64,000 nt of DNA from Bradyrhizobium tropiciagri (GTDB taxonomy: Bacteria > Pseudomonadota > Alphaproteobacteria > Rhizobiales > Xanthobacteraceae): positions 124,001 to 188,000 of the forward strand of contig NZ_LFLZ01000009.1 in the NCBI RefSeq assembly GCF_001189845.1, written 5' to 3'. Made by a program: the position numbers and the translations under genes. The notes under the pieces were generated by a model that saw nothing but the letters and a program-made list of their open reading frames with translations, ran no database searches and was not told the origin of the DNA. Below are positions 17,107-26,620 of the stretch, in pieces; position 1 is the stretch's first letter; every line of letters begins with the position of its first letter.

Positions 17107-19614
17107 TCACACCTGTCGCGCTTCGCACGGTGCGTGGACCGCCGACGATGCTGCCGAAGCGGCGGCGGTCCAGTCGGGATTCGGAAGGGCTGGCGCCGAC
17201 ACGCGCAACTCCGACGCGGTCGTCATCTCCGGCGCGGGAACCGCGAGCGAACGCGCCGCGTAGAACGAGCGGTCCTGCGCCAGAAGGGCCGGCTCGTTCT
17301 CTTGCACCCAGCCCTGCGGATCGAGATAGGTGCCGCAGGGAAATCTCCATGCATTTGTGCCGTGGCGCAGGTAGACGAAGACGTCGGCGCCGGGAAGCCG
17401 GCGCAACCGCGCCCCTCGCGCGACGAGTTGCGTCAGGAAATAGGCATCCTCGGCGAGCGACAACTCGGGATAGCGGCAATACGGTGCGTACAGTGCACGA
17501 CGGAACGCCAGCGTGCCGCCGTGTACGTCGAGCACGAAGAGCCTGGCATGCAGCGCGGGTGTGCAGCGCCAGAACTGCCAGGTATCGAGCTCGAAGAACC
17601 AATTGTCCCGCAGCCCGGTGACGTCGGCCTGGTCCTCGAGAATCGGCCGAACCTGCGTCGAGACGCGCGTTGGCGCATACCAGTCGTCATCGTCCCAATG
17701 AATGATGACCTCGCCGCGCGCCTGCTCGCAGCCGAGATTCCGCATGGCACCGATCGAGGCGTGCTCGGGCGCCCGGACGCGGCGAATACGCGGATCCTCC
17801 GGCAGCGTGGCAAGTGCGCTTTCAGCGCTCGCATCGACGATGACGAGTTCGAGGTTCGGATAGTCCTGCGTCCAGAAATATTTCAGCGCCTGCGGGACCC
17901 AGTTCGCGCGATTGCGGGTCGGCATCAGGCAGGTGACGAGCGGCGCCTCGCAAGTGGCAGCCGCCGCGACTTCCGGCGACGCCGCAGGTGCTGCGAAATG
18001 TGGGCACGCGGCGCCGTGGCAGTGATCCGCGTAGCCGCGCTTGGCGCCGCTCCGGCGCAAGCCGCAGAGCCGGTCCTGATAGCGTTGCCGGCTCACGCCG
18101 AACAATCGCGCTTCCTCCGTTTGCCGCCGCGGTGTGAACGGATGGCGGAACACGAAGGCGCCCTGCGCCCAGACCACGCCAAAACCCGCGCGCGCCGCCT
18201 GAGCGGCGTAATCCATTTCCCAGCAGGGTCCGAGCTCATAGCCTTCGTCCGCGGGACCGATCGCCTCGACGACGGCGCGCTTTGCCGCAAGGCAATAGTC
18301 GCCGACACCCCACAAGGGCGCGAGGCTCTTCCAGCCTGCGCCGAAGCGCCGCCCGGCTTCCTCGGCCGCACGGGCGAGGCCCGCCACGTCGCTCTGCGCA
18401 TAAGGGAACGCGGCGAGCTCGTTCCACGCCCGATTGGTCGAAGGACAGGCGAGGCCGTGGCGAGGATCAGCGTCGAGCACCGCAAGGAGCCGGTCGAGCC
18501 ATCCGGGAGAAACCAGCGTGCCGCTCTCGATGAGGACGAGCGTCTGCGCATCGGTTTCCCGCGCGAGCCTGTTGAAACAGGCGGCCGGCCCCAGCGGCGC
18601 TTCGGTCGCGGATCGGGCAAATTGCTCGAACTCCGCCAGCACGGCCCGCGTGGCAGCATCGGGCCCGTCGGGCAACAGGAGAAGATCGAAGTCGCCGGAC
18701 GTGTGCGCCTGGATCCCCGCAAGCGTTTCGCGCAGCCGCCCCGGCTCGGCGTGCAGGTGAACGCCAATGACCACGGAGCGCGCGGGCTGCGGCCTCGTTT
18801 GCGCCCCGGACGACGACGGCGGTCGCGCGCGGCAATCCGGCTCGCGCAGGCCCTTGCGCGGCACTTCCCGCGCGCCGGCCAAATACGGGTCGCCGGACCC
18901 GCGCAGCATCGGCAGGTCGGAACCCTCCCGTTCGCCACGGCTGTAATAGGGCCAGTCGGCGCCGAGCGCGCGGGTGATGGCGTCGACCTCATGAGGAAAC
19001 CAGAAGGGGCCGCTCACCTGCTTGGGACTGACATTGGCGCCGTGGATCATGTGCACGGCGAAGTCGCGCCGATCGAGGGCCACGATGCGGTCTGGCGCGG
19101 CGCTCCAGCAGAACAGCCCATCCATGCCGACGTCGATGTCCGCGAAGCGATGCGTGCGCCAGAAATCCTTGCGGTAGACGAGATCGCTGCCGAGCAGCCA
19201 GATCCGCTGCTCCCGGGGATAGCGATACTCGTAGGCGCGGCCGTCGCGAAGGTCGTAGTAGAGGAGCTGGTTGATGCCGCAGATGTCGGCGCCGGTCGCC
19301 TCCAGCGATTCGAGCTGATAAGCGAGGCGCCACGGTGCATACCAGTCGTCATCGTCGAAATGCGCGATGAGATCGCCCTGCGCCATCTCGCAGGCAAGGT
19401 TGAGCTTGGCACCGAGCGGGATTCTGTTCGGCAGCCGCTCGTAGCGGATGGTTGAGTCTTTCGGAACGAGGTCCCCGACCGCGTCGTCGCCGTCGTCGAG
19501 GATGACGAGCTCGCAGTTGTCGTGAGTCTGGCGCTGGAAGTAGGCGATCGCGTGCGCGATGAACGGCCGCCGATTATAGGTTGGCAGGATGCAGGAGATC
19601 AGGGGCGCGGTCAT
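17107..19614 (-). CDS. Large protein with three GT2-like glycosyltransferase domains
   Basis: The start is the ATG at 19614. GGGAGG lies nine bases upstream of it and would abut the alternative ATG at 19623, so the ribosome site decides. The first domain opens with PLISCILPTYNRRPFIAHA and carries HFDDDDWYAPWR (acidic cluster at residues 87-90). A middle, degenerate GT-like domain starts around VVIGVHLHAEPG, with LLLLPDGPDAATRAVL. The third starts at LVTCLMPTRNRANWVPQALK and has HWDDDDWYAPTR. Family GT2 enzymes transfer sugars from nucleotide donors using these acidic residues and a metal. Only the first and third domains look catalytic. At 835 residues it resembles processive or multi-linkage glycan synthases. 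It follows the eCIS effector gene by 188 bp on the same strand. Confidence 0.85.
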   Translation of the reverse strand: MTAPLISCILPTYNRRPFIAHAIAYFQRQTHDNCELVILDDGDDAVGDLVPKDSTIRYERLPNRIPLGAKLNLACEMAQGDLIAHFDDDDWYAPWRLAYQLESLEATGADICGINQLLYYDLRDGRAYEYRYPREQRIWLLGSDLVYRKDFWRTHRFADIDVGMDGLFCWSAAPDRIVALDRRDFAVHMIHGANVSPKQVSGPFWFPHEVDAITRALGADWPYYSRGEREGSDLPMLRGSGDPYLAGAREVPRKGLREPDCRARPPSSSGAQTRPQPARSVVIGVHLHAEPGRLRETLAGIQAHTSGDFDLLLLPDGPDAATRAVLAEFEQFARSATEAPLGPAACFNRLARETDAQTLVLIESGTLVSPGWLDRLLAVLDADPRHGLACPSTNRAWNELAAFPYAQSDVAGLARAAEEAGRRFGAGWKSLAPLWGVGDYCLAAKRAVVEAIGPADEGYELGPCWEMDYAAQAARAGFGVVWAQGAFVFRHPFTPRRQTEEARLFGVSRQRYQDRLCGLRRSGAKRGYADHCHGAACPHFAAPAASPEVAAAATCEAPLVTCLMPTRNRANWVPQALKYFWTQDYPNLELVIVDASAESALATLPEDPRIRRVRAPEHASIGAMRNLGCEQARGEVIIHWDDDDWYAPTRVSTQVRPILEDQADVTGLRDNWFFELDTWQFWRCTPALHARLFVLDVHGGTLAFRRALYAPYCRYPELSLAEDAYFLTQLVARGARLRRLPGADVFVYLRHGTNAWRFPCGTYLDPQGWVQENEPALLAQDRSFYAARSLAVPAPEMTTASELRVSAPALPNPDWTAAASAASSAVHAPCEARQV

Positions 19615-19801
19615 CGGTCGCATCCTCCCACGGGGCTCGCGATCGACCGTTGCAGCGCCGCCCGGCCGGCAAGCTCGGAACGGACGGTCGCGGGGCGTTC
19701 CAGGAAATCGATATTCTCGCTCGAACGGGTTCGCCGCCGAGGCGATCCCGCTGCCGGAACATGATCGCCGCGCGAGCGCCGCCGTTGGGGAATAGGTGAT
19801 G

Positions 19802-22800
19802 TCATGGCTCGTGGTCGAGATAGGGTTGCCCGTTGATCGTGCTGGAGCCGGCCGGGCTGTCGGCGGCCGCGCTCGCGAAATTCGGTCCGACTTCACGATT
19901 AAATCCGACACCGGACTTTGCCGCATTTTCTCGCGCGGTCAGCAACTGCCAGTTACTCTGATCGAGAGCGGTCGCAGAGCGCGTCGCGTCGTCCTTGTCA
20001 TTTTCCCCCGCATTCCAGAATTCTCCGAGAGACTTCCGATGATCGGTCTCGTATTCCAGCGGGGGGAAATCCTTGGCGTGATTATAGCTCGCAAACGTCG
20101 GAACCTTTTGGTCATCGAGCCGTCCCGTGGCGAGCAGGTTGTTCCATTCGGACTGTGCTTTCGCAAAGTCGACCGAACGCATACTGGCGATGGCGAACAC
20201 GTTCTGGCTGAGCTCGGCCTTCTTCTTGTTTCTGAAAGTCTTGCTCTCGGAAGCCCACTTTCCGCCGGTCGCCTTGTCGTAAACGGTCGGCCGGATATTG
20301 ATGCCTTTCGGGATGTACCGCTTGGTCGGCTTGGCAATTATGTTCTGAAGATCGGTGATATTGTATTTTGCGAGCTCGCGGAGCCGTCCGATGATTTCGC
20401 GCACCCGGCCGGTCATGAAGCGCTCGTAGGTGACCTTCTTGTTTGGGTTAGCAGGGTCACGCGCCTCGAGGGCTATCCAGTCCTCGCGAATGGACTGGGC
20501 CCGGGATAGAGCCGCATTCAGCTCAATCAATATCTTGTTCCTTTGCGAATCCTGGCGTCCGGTGTCCTTGGACTCCGCTGCAATCGCGGCCTTCAACGCC
20601 GATACCAGATCGGCCTCCGCCGAGGCTACCGTGACCTTCAGCTCTCCCGCGTGCAGATCGGCCTTGATCGTGTGGCCTTCGGGTCCCATTGAGAAAGGCT
20701 CTGCGACGGTCGCGTCAAAGGGAAGGGTGTCGAGCTTTGCATCCTTGTCCTTCCCACCGAACAAGCTCGCAAACAGCGCCTTGGCCTTGGTGATCAGCCA
20801 GGTGATCGCCGTGTCGAGCGCGTGGTCGACCATCTCGCGCAGCTTTCCGACCGCCTCCTTCACCTTGCTCGGGATGCCGCCTAGGCCGACGAATCCCGCG
20901 AAGAAGGAAATGGCGAGCGTGAGCATGCTCTGGAAGCCGGCTTCGACGCGTTTGGCTGCGCCGCCGATCTCACCCTGCGCGATCGCGACGATCGAATCGA
21001 CATAGGATTTCACCACCGCAGCAATGGTCGAGAGTTTCTCGACGAACACCTTGATGGTGTCCCAGATCGACATGATCATCGGGATGAAGCCGGCACCGGG
21101 CACCAGCATGCCGATCAGCTTCGGGATCGCCTTCTCGATGATCGCGCTCTTGACGAAGCCGACGATGGCGTCGACCACCATGTCCTTGAGGTTGGTCAGC
21201 TTCTCCTTGACGAACTCCCAGACCGCCGGCAGGCGCCGGTGATGAACGCCTTGACCAGTTCGAAGGCCGTCTCCAGGCCCTTCATGATCATCTCGCCTTT
21301 CGGTCCGAGCGCCTTGACGATCTTGGCGCGGATTTGCCCCCAGGAGATGCCGAACACGCTGAGCGCGAACTTGCCCATTTCGGCGAGCGTGATCGCTTTC
21401 GGCAGGTAGACGCCTTCGACCGCGCCGAGCAACCAGTCGAGCAGCGAATTCTTCAGATGTTCGACGAAGTTGGCACGGAAATTGTCGAATCCCTGCTTGC
21501 CGGCGGCGATCAGATTTTTGACGAAGGGGCCGGGGTCCTTCACGATCGCCTTCAGCGCCGCGCCCGTCTTCAGCACGTACTGGAACGCGCCGGGGCTCAC
21601 GACGTCGAAGATGATCTTCAAGAGCTCGATGGCGGCATCCAGGCCCCATTTGATGAAGTTGCCGGCGAAGCCGCCGAACACCCCGACCACCTTCTTGAAA
21701 GCACCAACAACGGTGACGACGTCCTCGATGGTCAGCGACGAGAACAGCTCCTTGAACTTGCCGGGGATCTGGCTGACGAAGCCTTTCACCGCCGATATCG
21801 CTCCCTGGAACCACGCCCAAGCCCGCGGCACGGCCTTGGCCTTCTGCATGTTCTGCCAGATCTCCTCCTGGCCGATCAGCTTCATGAAGCCGCCGATCAG
21901 CACGTCGGGATCCCGGGTCACGGGCTCGCCGGTGACCGGATTCTCGCCAAGCACGTTGATGACGAGCGGCCAGTTGTCCGTGCCTTCGGCAAGCTTGGCG
22001 ATCGGCTTGAGTACAGCGTCCCTGATAAACTTCAGGATGTCGACGATCACGCCCTTGCAGAAGCCAACGATCTTGTCATAGGGACGGGTGAAGATCTTCT
22101 TCGCGTCCTCCCACAAGGCGCCGGGATCGGCGAGATCCTTCCAGGAATGGGTTGCGATAAAGGTCGAGACCGCGCTCTTGATCGAACTCGCCGTGTCGAT
22201 CGCCTCGGCCACCTTCTGCTTGAACCAGGGAGCAACCTTGTCGAAGATACCGGCGTTCTTGAGCGCTTGCGTGACGAGGCCACCACCGGGGATCAGTTCG
22301 ACGAGCCCCATCAGCACATTTTCCGGCGTCGCCGCCACCGGCGTCATATTGATCGGGTTCACGCCGAGCGCGATCGTGAGGAGCCGGAATCCGGGGATCA
22401 TGTTCGCCTTGTCGGCGAGCCAATTGAGAGGATCGCCGATCGCGGCCAAAATGCCCTTGCCGACATCGACCACGGTATCGGCCACGGCGGAGGCCGCACC
22501 CTTGATGCTGTCCCAGACGCCTCGCTGAACACCGGCGCCGGTCCGTTCCGAGACGGCTGTCGCCGCCGCGGCGCGCTGGATGACACCGCCCTGCTGGATC
22601 GTGTGGGCCAGCTCATGCGCGATGAGCTCGCGGCCCGTATGCGTGTCCGGCTTGAACTGGCCGTCGTTGAAATAGATGTCGCGGCCGACGGTGAAAGCGT
22701 GCGCGTTCAGTGCATTGCTCATCGTCGCCGCGTCCGGCCCGCGATGCACGCGGACGCCGGAGAAATCCGCACGGAAGCGCGGCTCCATGAACTCGCGTAC

Positions 22801-23400
22801 CCCGCGCGGCAATGGGGCGCCGGCGCCGCGCGTCGTCTCGATCCCTCTGATGACGGTGGGGCTTGCGACCGTGGGCCCGATCGCGCGTCGGTGCACCATG
22901 CCCGCGAAGCCGTGCCGCAACGGAACCAGATTGTCGGGCGGCGTGCCGGTCGGCGGCGGCATATCGGCGATACGCCGGCCGACCTCCTGCGCCTCGCGCT
23001 CGGCGGCGTCGCCCGGCATCGACACGCGCAATTGTGTCTGCAAGCGGATCGTCTTCGGCGCGGCAGCGATCCCGAGTGGATTGCCCGCACCGAGATCCGC
23101 GCGAAGGTTCATCTGCGCGATGTTGTGGACGGCGGCGCCGGCGGGCGCCGGCTTGCGCATCGCCTCGACCGGCGCAGCGGCCGCGCCTCCCAGGCGCGAC
23201 GACCTGTCTCGCGCCGATGTCAGGCTTGTGCCCAGGCAGGGCACGCAGCGTCCGGAAAGGCCGGCCTCGGCACCGCATTCGCAGGATTTCCGTGCCAATG
23301 CCAATTGCGGAGGCGCCGGCGCGACGGCGGGCTGCCGCGCCTTTAGGCCCGGTCCGTCACGCGCCGCGGCTGCGGCCTTTGGTGCGGCAGCTACACCCAT
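19802..23400 (-). CDS. eCIS effector: DUF4157 domain protein with HNH-like C-terminus, split by a one-base deletion
   Basis: Two overlapping frames together give about 1199 residues. The first (from the ATG at 23400, overlapping the ATPase stop by ten bases) has a Cys-rich knuckle (CECGAEAGLSGRCVPCLG, about residue 40) and a DUF4157 domain (about 194-272) with HELAHTIQQ, the zincin-like HExxH motif. A long series of helical segments follows. At AFITG the frame ends in nonsense; the other frame continues directly with AVWEFVKEKLTNLKDM. One base is missing near 21226-21237. The last 80 residues contain YETDHRKSLGEFW and SNWQLLTARENAAKSG, the D-H...N layout of an HNH-type nuclease. DUF4157 marks eCIS cargo toxins. 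Whether the break is real, an error or a recoding site is undecided. Confidence 0.82.
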
Positions 23401-25316
23401 GCTTCGGCTTCAGCCAGTGTCATGCGGCGCTCGATCTTGGAATATTCGGCAAGCGCGGCTTCGCGCACATGGCGCATCCCGATCGGCTCGTCACTGTCGG
23501 CGGCCAGGAATGCGGCGTTCAGCGCGACGTTGCGGATATTGCCGCCGGCGAGCCGCAACAGGGCCAGTCTATCCGGGTCGAGCCCGTCCGTCCGCGCCGC
23601 CGATGGGAAAACCCGCCGCCAGATCGCGGCGCGCTGCGGCGCGTCGGGAAACGGGAAGGAGATTGCGAAGCGGATGCGGCGCAGGAACGCGGGGTCGAGC
23701 GCGGATCGCATGTTGGTGGTGAGAATGGCGAGGCCGCGATAGGCCTCCATGCGCTGGAGCAGGTAGCTGACCTCGATATTGGCGTAGCGATCGTGGCTGT
23801 CCTTGACCTCGCTGCGCGCGCCGAACATGCTGTCGGCCTCGTCGAACAGCAGGATTGCGCCATTGTCTTCGGCTGCGTCGAACACCTGGCGCAGATTGGC
23901 CTCGGTCTCGCCGATATATTTGCTGACCACGCGCGACAGGTCGATGTGATAGAGGTCGAGGCGGAATTCATTGGCAAGAACTTCCGCGGCCATGGTCTTG
24001 CCGGTGCCGCTCGGCCCGTAGAACAGCGCCGAAAGGCCCTGCCCGCGCGCCGTCTTGGCGCCAAAACCCCAGTCATCGAAAACCTTGCCGCGTTGGCGCA
24101 ATTGCGCCGCGAGCGCACGCAGCACCTGCTTCTGCTGATCGGGCAGGACCAGATCGTCCCAATTCTGGCGGGATTCGATACGCTGGGCGAGGCCGTCAAG
24201 GCCGCCGCGCAGCTGCCGCCGACACATGTCCCACAAGCCGGGAGGTGCCGCGCCGGGCGGCGAAAGCTCCGCGCGCGCCTCGCGCGCCATGTGGCGGATC
24301 GCACTCGCACTGAGGCTGAATTGCGCCACCGCCGCATCGAGATCGGTGAAGGCCGAAGCCGCAGATCCCAGGCCGTCACGCCAGATCGACAATTGCTCCT
24401 CGCGCGACGGATGGCCGACGGCGAAGACCACGGCGGCACGGCTCTCGATCCGACGCGGCTCACGGTCGCGCAGGATGGTTGGTCCGCTCGCCCGCTCGAT
24501 CAGCGCCGCCACAGCCGCGGCGCGGCCGCGGTCGGCCTCGCTGTCCTCGGAATCGTCCTCACGATCGATCAACAGCAGACCCGCACCCGAGAGCACGGTC
24601 TCGCGCTCCCACATCCGTATGAAGGTTTCGAGATCGGAAAGAATTGCCGGCAGGCGTTCGGCGGGAAGGGTCATGGCGGAAAGCCCGAGCGCGTGCGCGA
24701 CGGCGGCGGCAACCGGCCTGCAATTGGCAGCGACACCGCGCAACTGCACGAGCGGAAGCTCGGTGCCGCGCGCGGCTCCCGACCAGAGATGGACGATCTC
24801 GCGCACGATGGCCGTCTGCGAGGGCGGCAATTCCTCCGGAGCGACCGGCGGCAGGAGCGAAAGAAAACTCGACAGCCTGAGATCGAAGCGGCCGACGCCG
24901 GCGAGGAAATGCAGAACGCGCTCGTCGATGCGCAGCGGCGCCTGGGTGAGGATCTGGCCGGCGCCGATTTCGATGAGCCGCCAGTAACGCAACGGGGCGT
25001 CAGGTGCGAGCGCCGACCAATGCGCCTCGGGCAGCCGTTCGAACAGCAAGGCAAAGGACGGGAACGGCCGCGCTAGATCGCCCTGGATCTGCGCGAGCAG
25101 CGCCGGCGTTCCGCCGTCGAACTCCATCGCCGCGCAGAGCAGCAGGATGTCGGATTCGAATTGCGACAGGCCGAACGCATCGCGCAATCGCTGCAGCGAG
25201 GCCGGCGTCTCGCCGCGCGACGGTGGCGACGACGGAGCGGCGAGAAGCTGCTTCAGCGCGGCGATCGCGGAACCGAACGCCGCCTGCTCTCGGCTAGTTT
25301 CGACTGGAGACGGCAT
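23391..25316 (-). CDS. AAA+ ATPase of the contractile injection system (Pvc15/Afp15 type)
   Basis: This 641-residue protein has an N-terminal helical region plus a degenerate nucleotide-binding fold (about 185-310). The active AAA module follows, with Walker A GPSGTGKT at 434-441, Walker B ILLFDEAD at 488-494, sensor LTTNMRSALDPAFLRRI and an arginine-finger region RIRFAISFPFPDAPQR. This is the layout of the AAA ATPase present in almost all eCIS loci; Afp15/Pvc15 are thought to help cargo loading or final assembly. The gene is placed between the cap protein and the DUF4157 effector and overlaps the latter, which fits a role in loading that effector. GGGAG lies nine bases before the ATG. Confidence 0.9.
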   Translation of the reverse strand: MPSPVETSREQAAFGSAIAALKQLLAAPSSPPSRGETPASLQRLRDAFGLSQFESDILLLCAAMEFDGGTPALLAQIQGDLARPFPSFALLFERLPEAHWSALAPDAPLRYWRLIEIGAGQILTQAPLRIDERVLHFLAGVGRFDLRLSSFLSLLPPVAPEELPPSQTAIVREIVHLWSGAARGTELPLVQLRGVAANCRPVAAAVAHALGLSAMTLPAERLPAILSDLETFIRMWERETVLSGAGLLLIDREDDSEDSEADRGRAAAVAALIERASGPTILRDREPRRIESRAAVVFAVGHPSREEQLSIWRDGLGSAASAFTDLDAAVAQFSLSASAIRHMAREARAELSPPGAAPPGLWDMCRRQLRGGLDGLAQRIESRQNWDDLVLPDQQKQVLRALAAQLRQRGKVFDDWGFGAKTARGQGLSALFYGPSGTGKTMAAEVLANEFRLDLYHIDLSRVVSKYIGETEANLRQVFDAAEDNGAILLFDEADSMFGARSEVKDSHDRYANIEVSYLLQRMEAYRGLAILTTNMRSALDPAFLRRIRFAISFPFPDAPQRAAIWRRVFPSAARTDGLDPDRLALLRLAGGNIRNVALNAAFLAADSDEPIGMRHVREAALAEYSKIERRMTLAEAEAWV

Positions 25317-25332
25317 GGCATCGATCTCCCAT

Positions 25333-26613
25333 CTACGAGACGACGACGGTCGGGCCGGCCGGCGCGCCGCCCGGTCCGAGCGTCAGCGCACTCTGCGCGC
25401 CGTCGATCAGCACCTGCACGAAGTATTGGCCCGTCGAGAGTCCGGCCGCGGGAAAGATCAACGTCGCACCGTCCGTCGTCTGTGCACCGCCGTCGATCAG
25501 CCGTGTCCTGACCGGATTGGTCTGGCTCAACAGCAAGAGCACGCGCTGCCCGGCCCTGACTATCGGGACGACGCCAACCTGGATGGCAGGCCCGGGCGGC
25601 GAGCCGAAAGACGGCAGATAGTGAACGGCGAACTGGCCCGGAGGCGACGACGGCGCGATGGCGGGCGCGAGCACGAAGGGAAACACGCCCGACATCGGCC
25701 CTGCTCCCGGATGCGGGGTCGGCGGCGAGCCAAGCAGCGACGGCTGGACGACCTGCACGGTCTGGATCCCGGCCTTCAGCAAGGAGGGCAGCGTCAGGAC
25801 GATCCGGTTCGGCGTGACCAGGCTCGCAGGCGTCGCCACATTGTTGACGAGGACCACGGTCGTTCCACTCGCAGTCGCCGCGAGATTGGCGCCGATCACG
25901 GCAACCGACGACTGGTCGGTGATCGGCACGGCGGGATTCGGCGAAGCGACCACCTGCGAAATGACCGGCAGGATGAACGGCGCGGCAGCCAGGCGATACG
26001 ACAGCGCCGGCGGCGCCGGCGGTGGCTGCGGATCGTCGGTCTGGATCAGCACCACGCTGGCGACATAGGCCGTCGACAGCACGTAATCGACCTTGAGCAG
26101 GAATGACCAGATCTTGGACAACTCCTCGATGGTGAAGGAGACCGGCGTCAGTCTGATCAGTTGTGATTGCATGTTGAGGCCGGAATCGAGCGCCGTGGAC
26201 GGCAGTCCGCCTTGCTGGTTCGGTGGCGCGATCGGGGCAAGCTGGATGGTGTTGCGTGCCAGAACGGGATTTGCATGCAGCGCAAGCGTGACGGCGCCGA
26301 GCAGGCGCTGCGGCTCGAGCGCCCCGTCGTCGCCGTAGAAGGTGAAAAGATAGTGCAGGTCGAGCGCGATCTGCGGCCTTTGCAGTAATTTTCCATCGGC
26401 GCCCCGCGTCGGCAGATCGGCGTTGCGGAACGCCGCGTTGGGCGTGATCTGGTAGAGAAAGATGTTGACGCCGGGATCTGGCAGTTTGTCCTTTTGATCC
26501 GGCGTGACGCTGCTCACCCACGCGTTCTGAACCTTGGATGCGCTAACCAGATTGGCTTCCAGCGTCTGCACCAGAGTTTCGGTGACCGCGGCGATGGCGA
26601 GGGCGTTGCTCAT
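25333..26613 (-). CDS. DUF4255 / Pvc16-type tail terminator (cap) protein
   Basis: The N-terminal ~190 residues match the Pvc16_N (DUF4255) fold: NALAIAAVTETLVQTLEANL, then GVNIFLYQITPNAAFRNADL, then ALDLHYLFTFYGDDGALEPQ and RLLGAVTLALHANPVL. In Photorhabdus and Serratia particles this protein caps the tube and sheath at the end distal to the baseplate. The C-terminal part from about residue 225 (PVISQVVASPNPAVPI, later GSPPGPAIQVGVVPIVRAGQ and TLIFPAAGLSTGQYFVQVLI) looks like two immunoglobulin-like IPT/TIG domains. They make the protein longer than Afp16 and could protrude from the particle end. Genes before and after are within 20 bp. Confidence 0.85.
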   Translation of the reverse strand: MSNALAIAAVTETLVQTLEANLVSASKVQNAWVSSVTPDQKDKLPDPGVNIFLYQITPNAAFRNADLPTRGADGKLLQRPQIALDLHYLFTFYGDDGALEPQRLLGAVTLALHANPVLARNTIQLAPIAPPNQQGGLPSTALDSGLNMQSQLIRLTPVSFTIEELSKIWSFLLKVDYVLSTAYVASVVLIQTDDPQPPPAPPALSYRLAAAPFILPVISQVVASPNPAVPITDQSSVAVIGANLAATASGTTVVLVNNVATPASLVTPNRIVLTLPSLLKAGIQTVQVVQPSLLGSPPTPHPGAGPMSGVFPFVLAPAIAPSSPPGQFAVHYLPSFGSPPGPAIQVGVVPIVRAGQRVLLLLSQTNPVRTRLIDGGAQTTDGATLIFPAAGLSTGQYFVQVLIDGAQSALTLGPGGAPAGPTVVVS

Positions 26614-26620
26614 AGCAGGC

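Noticed and set aside
17095..19455. 786-codon open frame on the plus strand
   Set aside because: It is the antisense of the triple-glycosyltransferase gene; composition is Arg-rich, with no domain and no ribosome site.
21334..23346. 670-codon open frame on the plus strand
   Set aside because: Antisense to the DUF4157 effector; His/Asp/Arg-rich shadow typical of GC-rich coding DNA.
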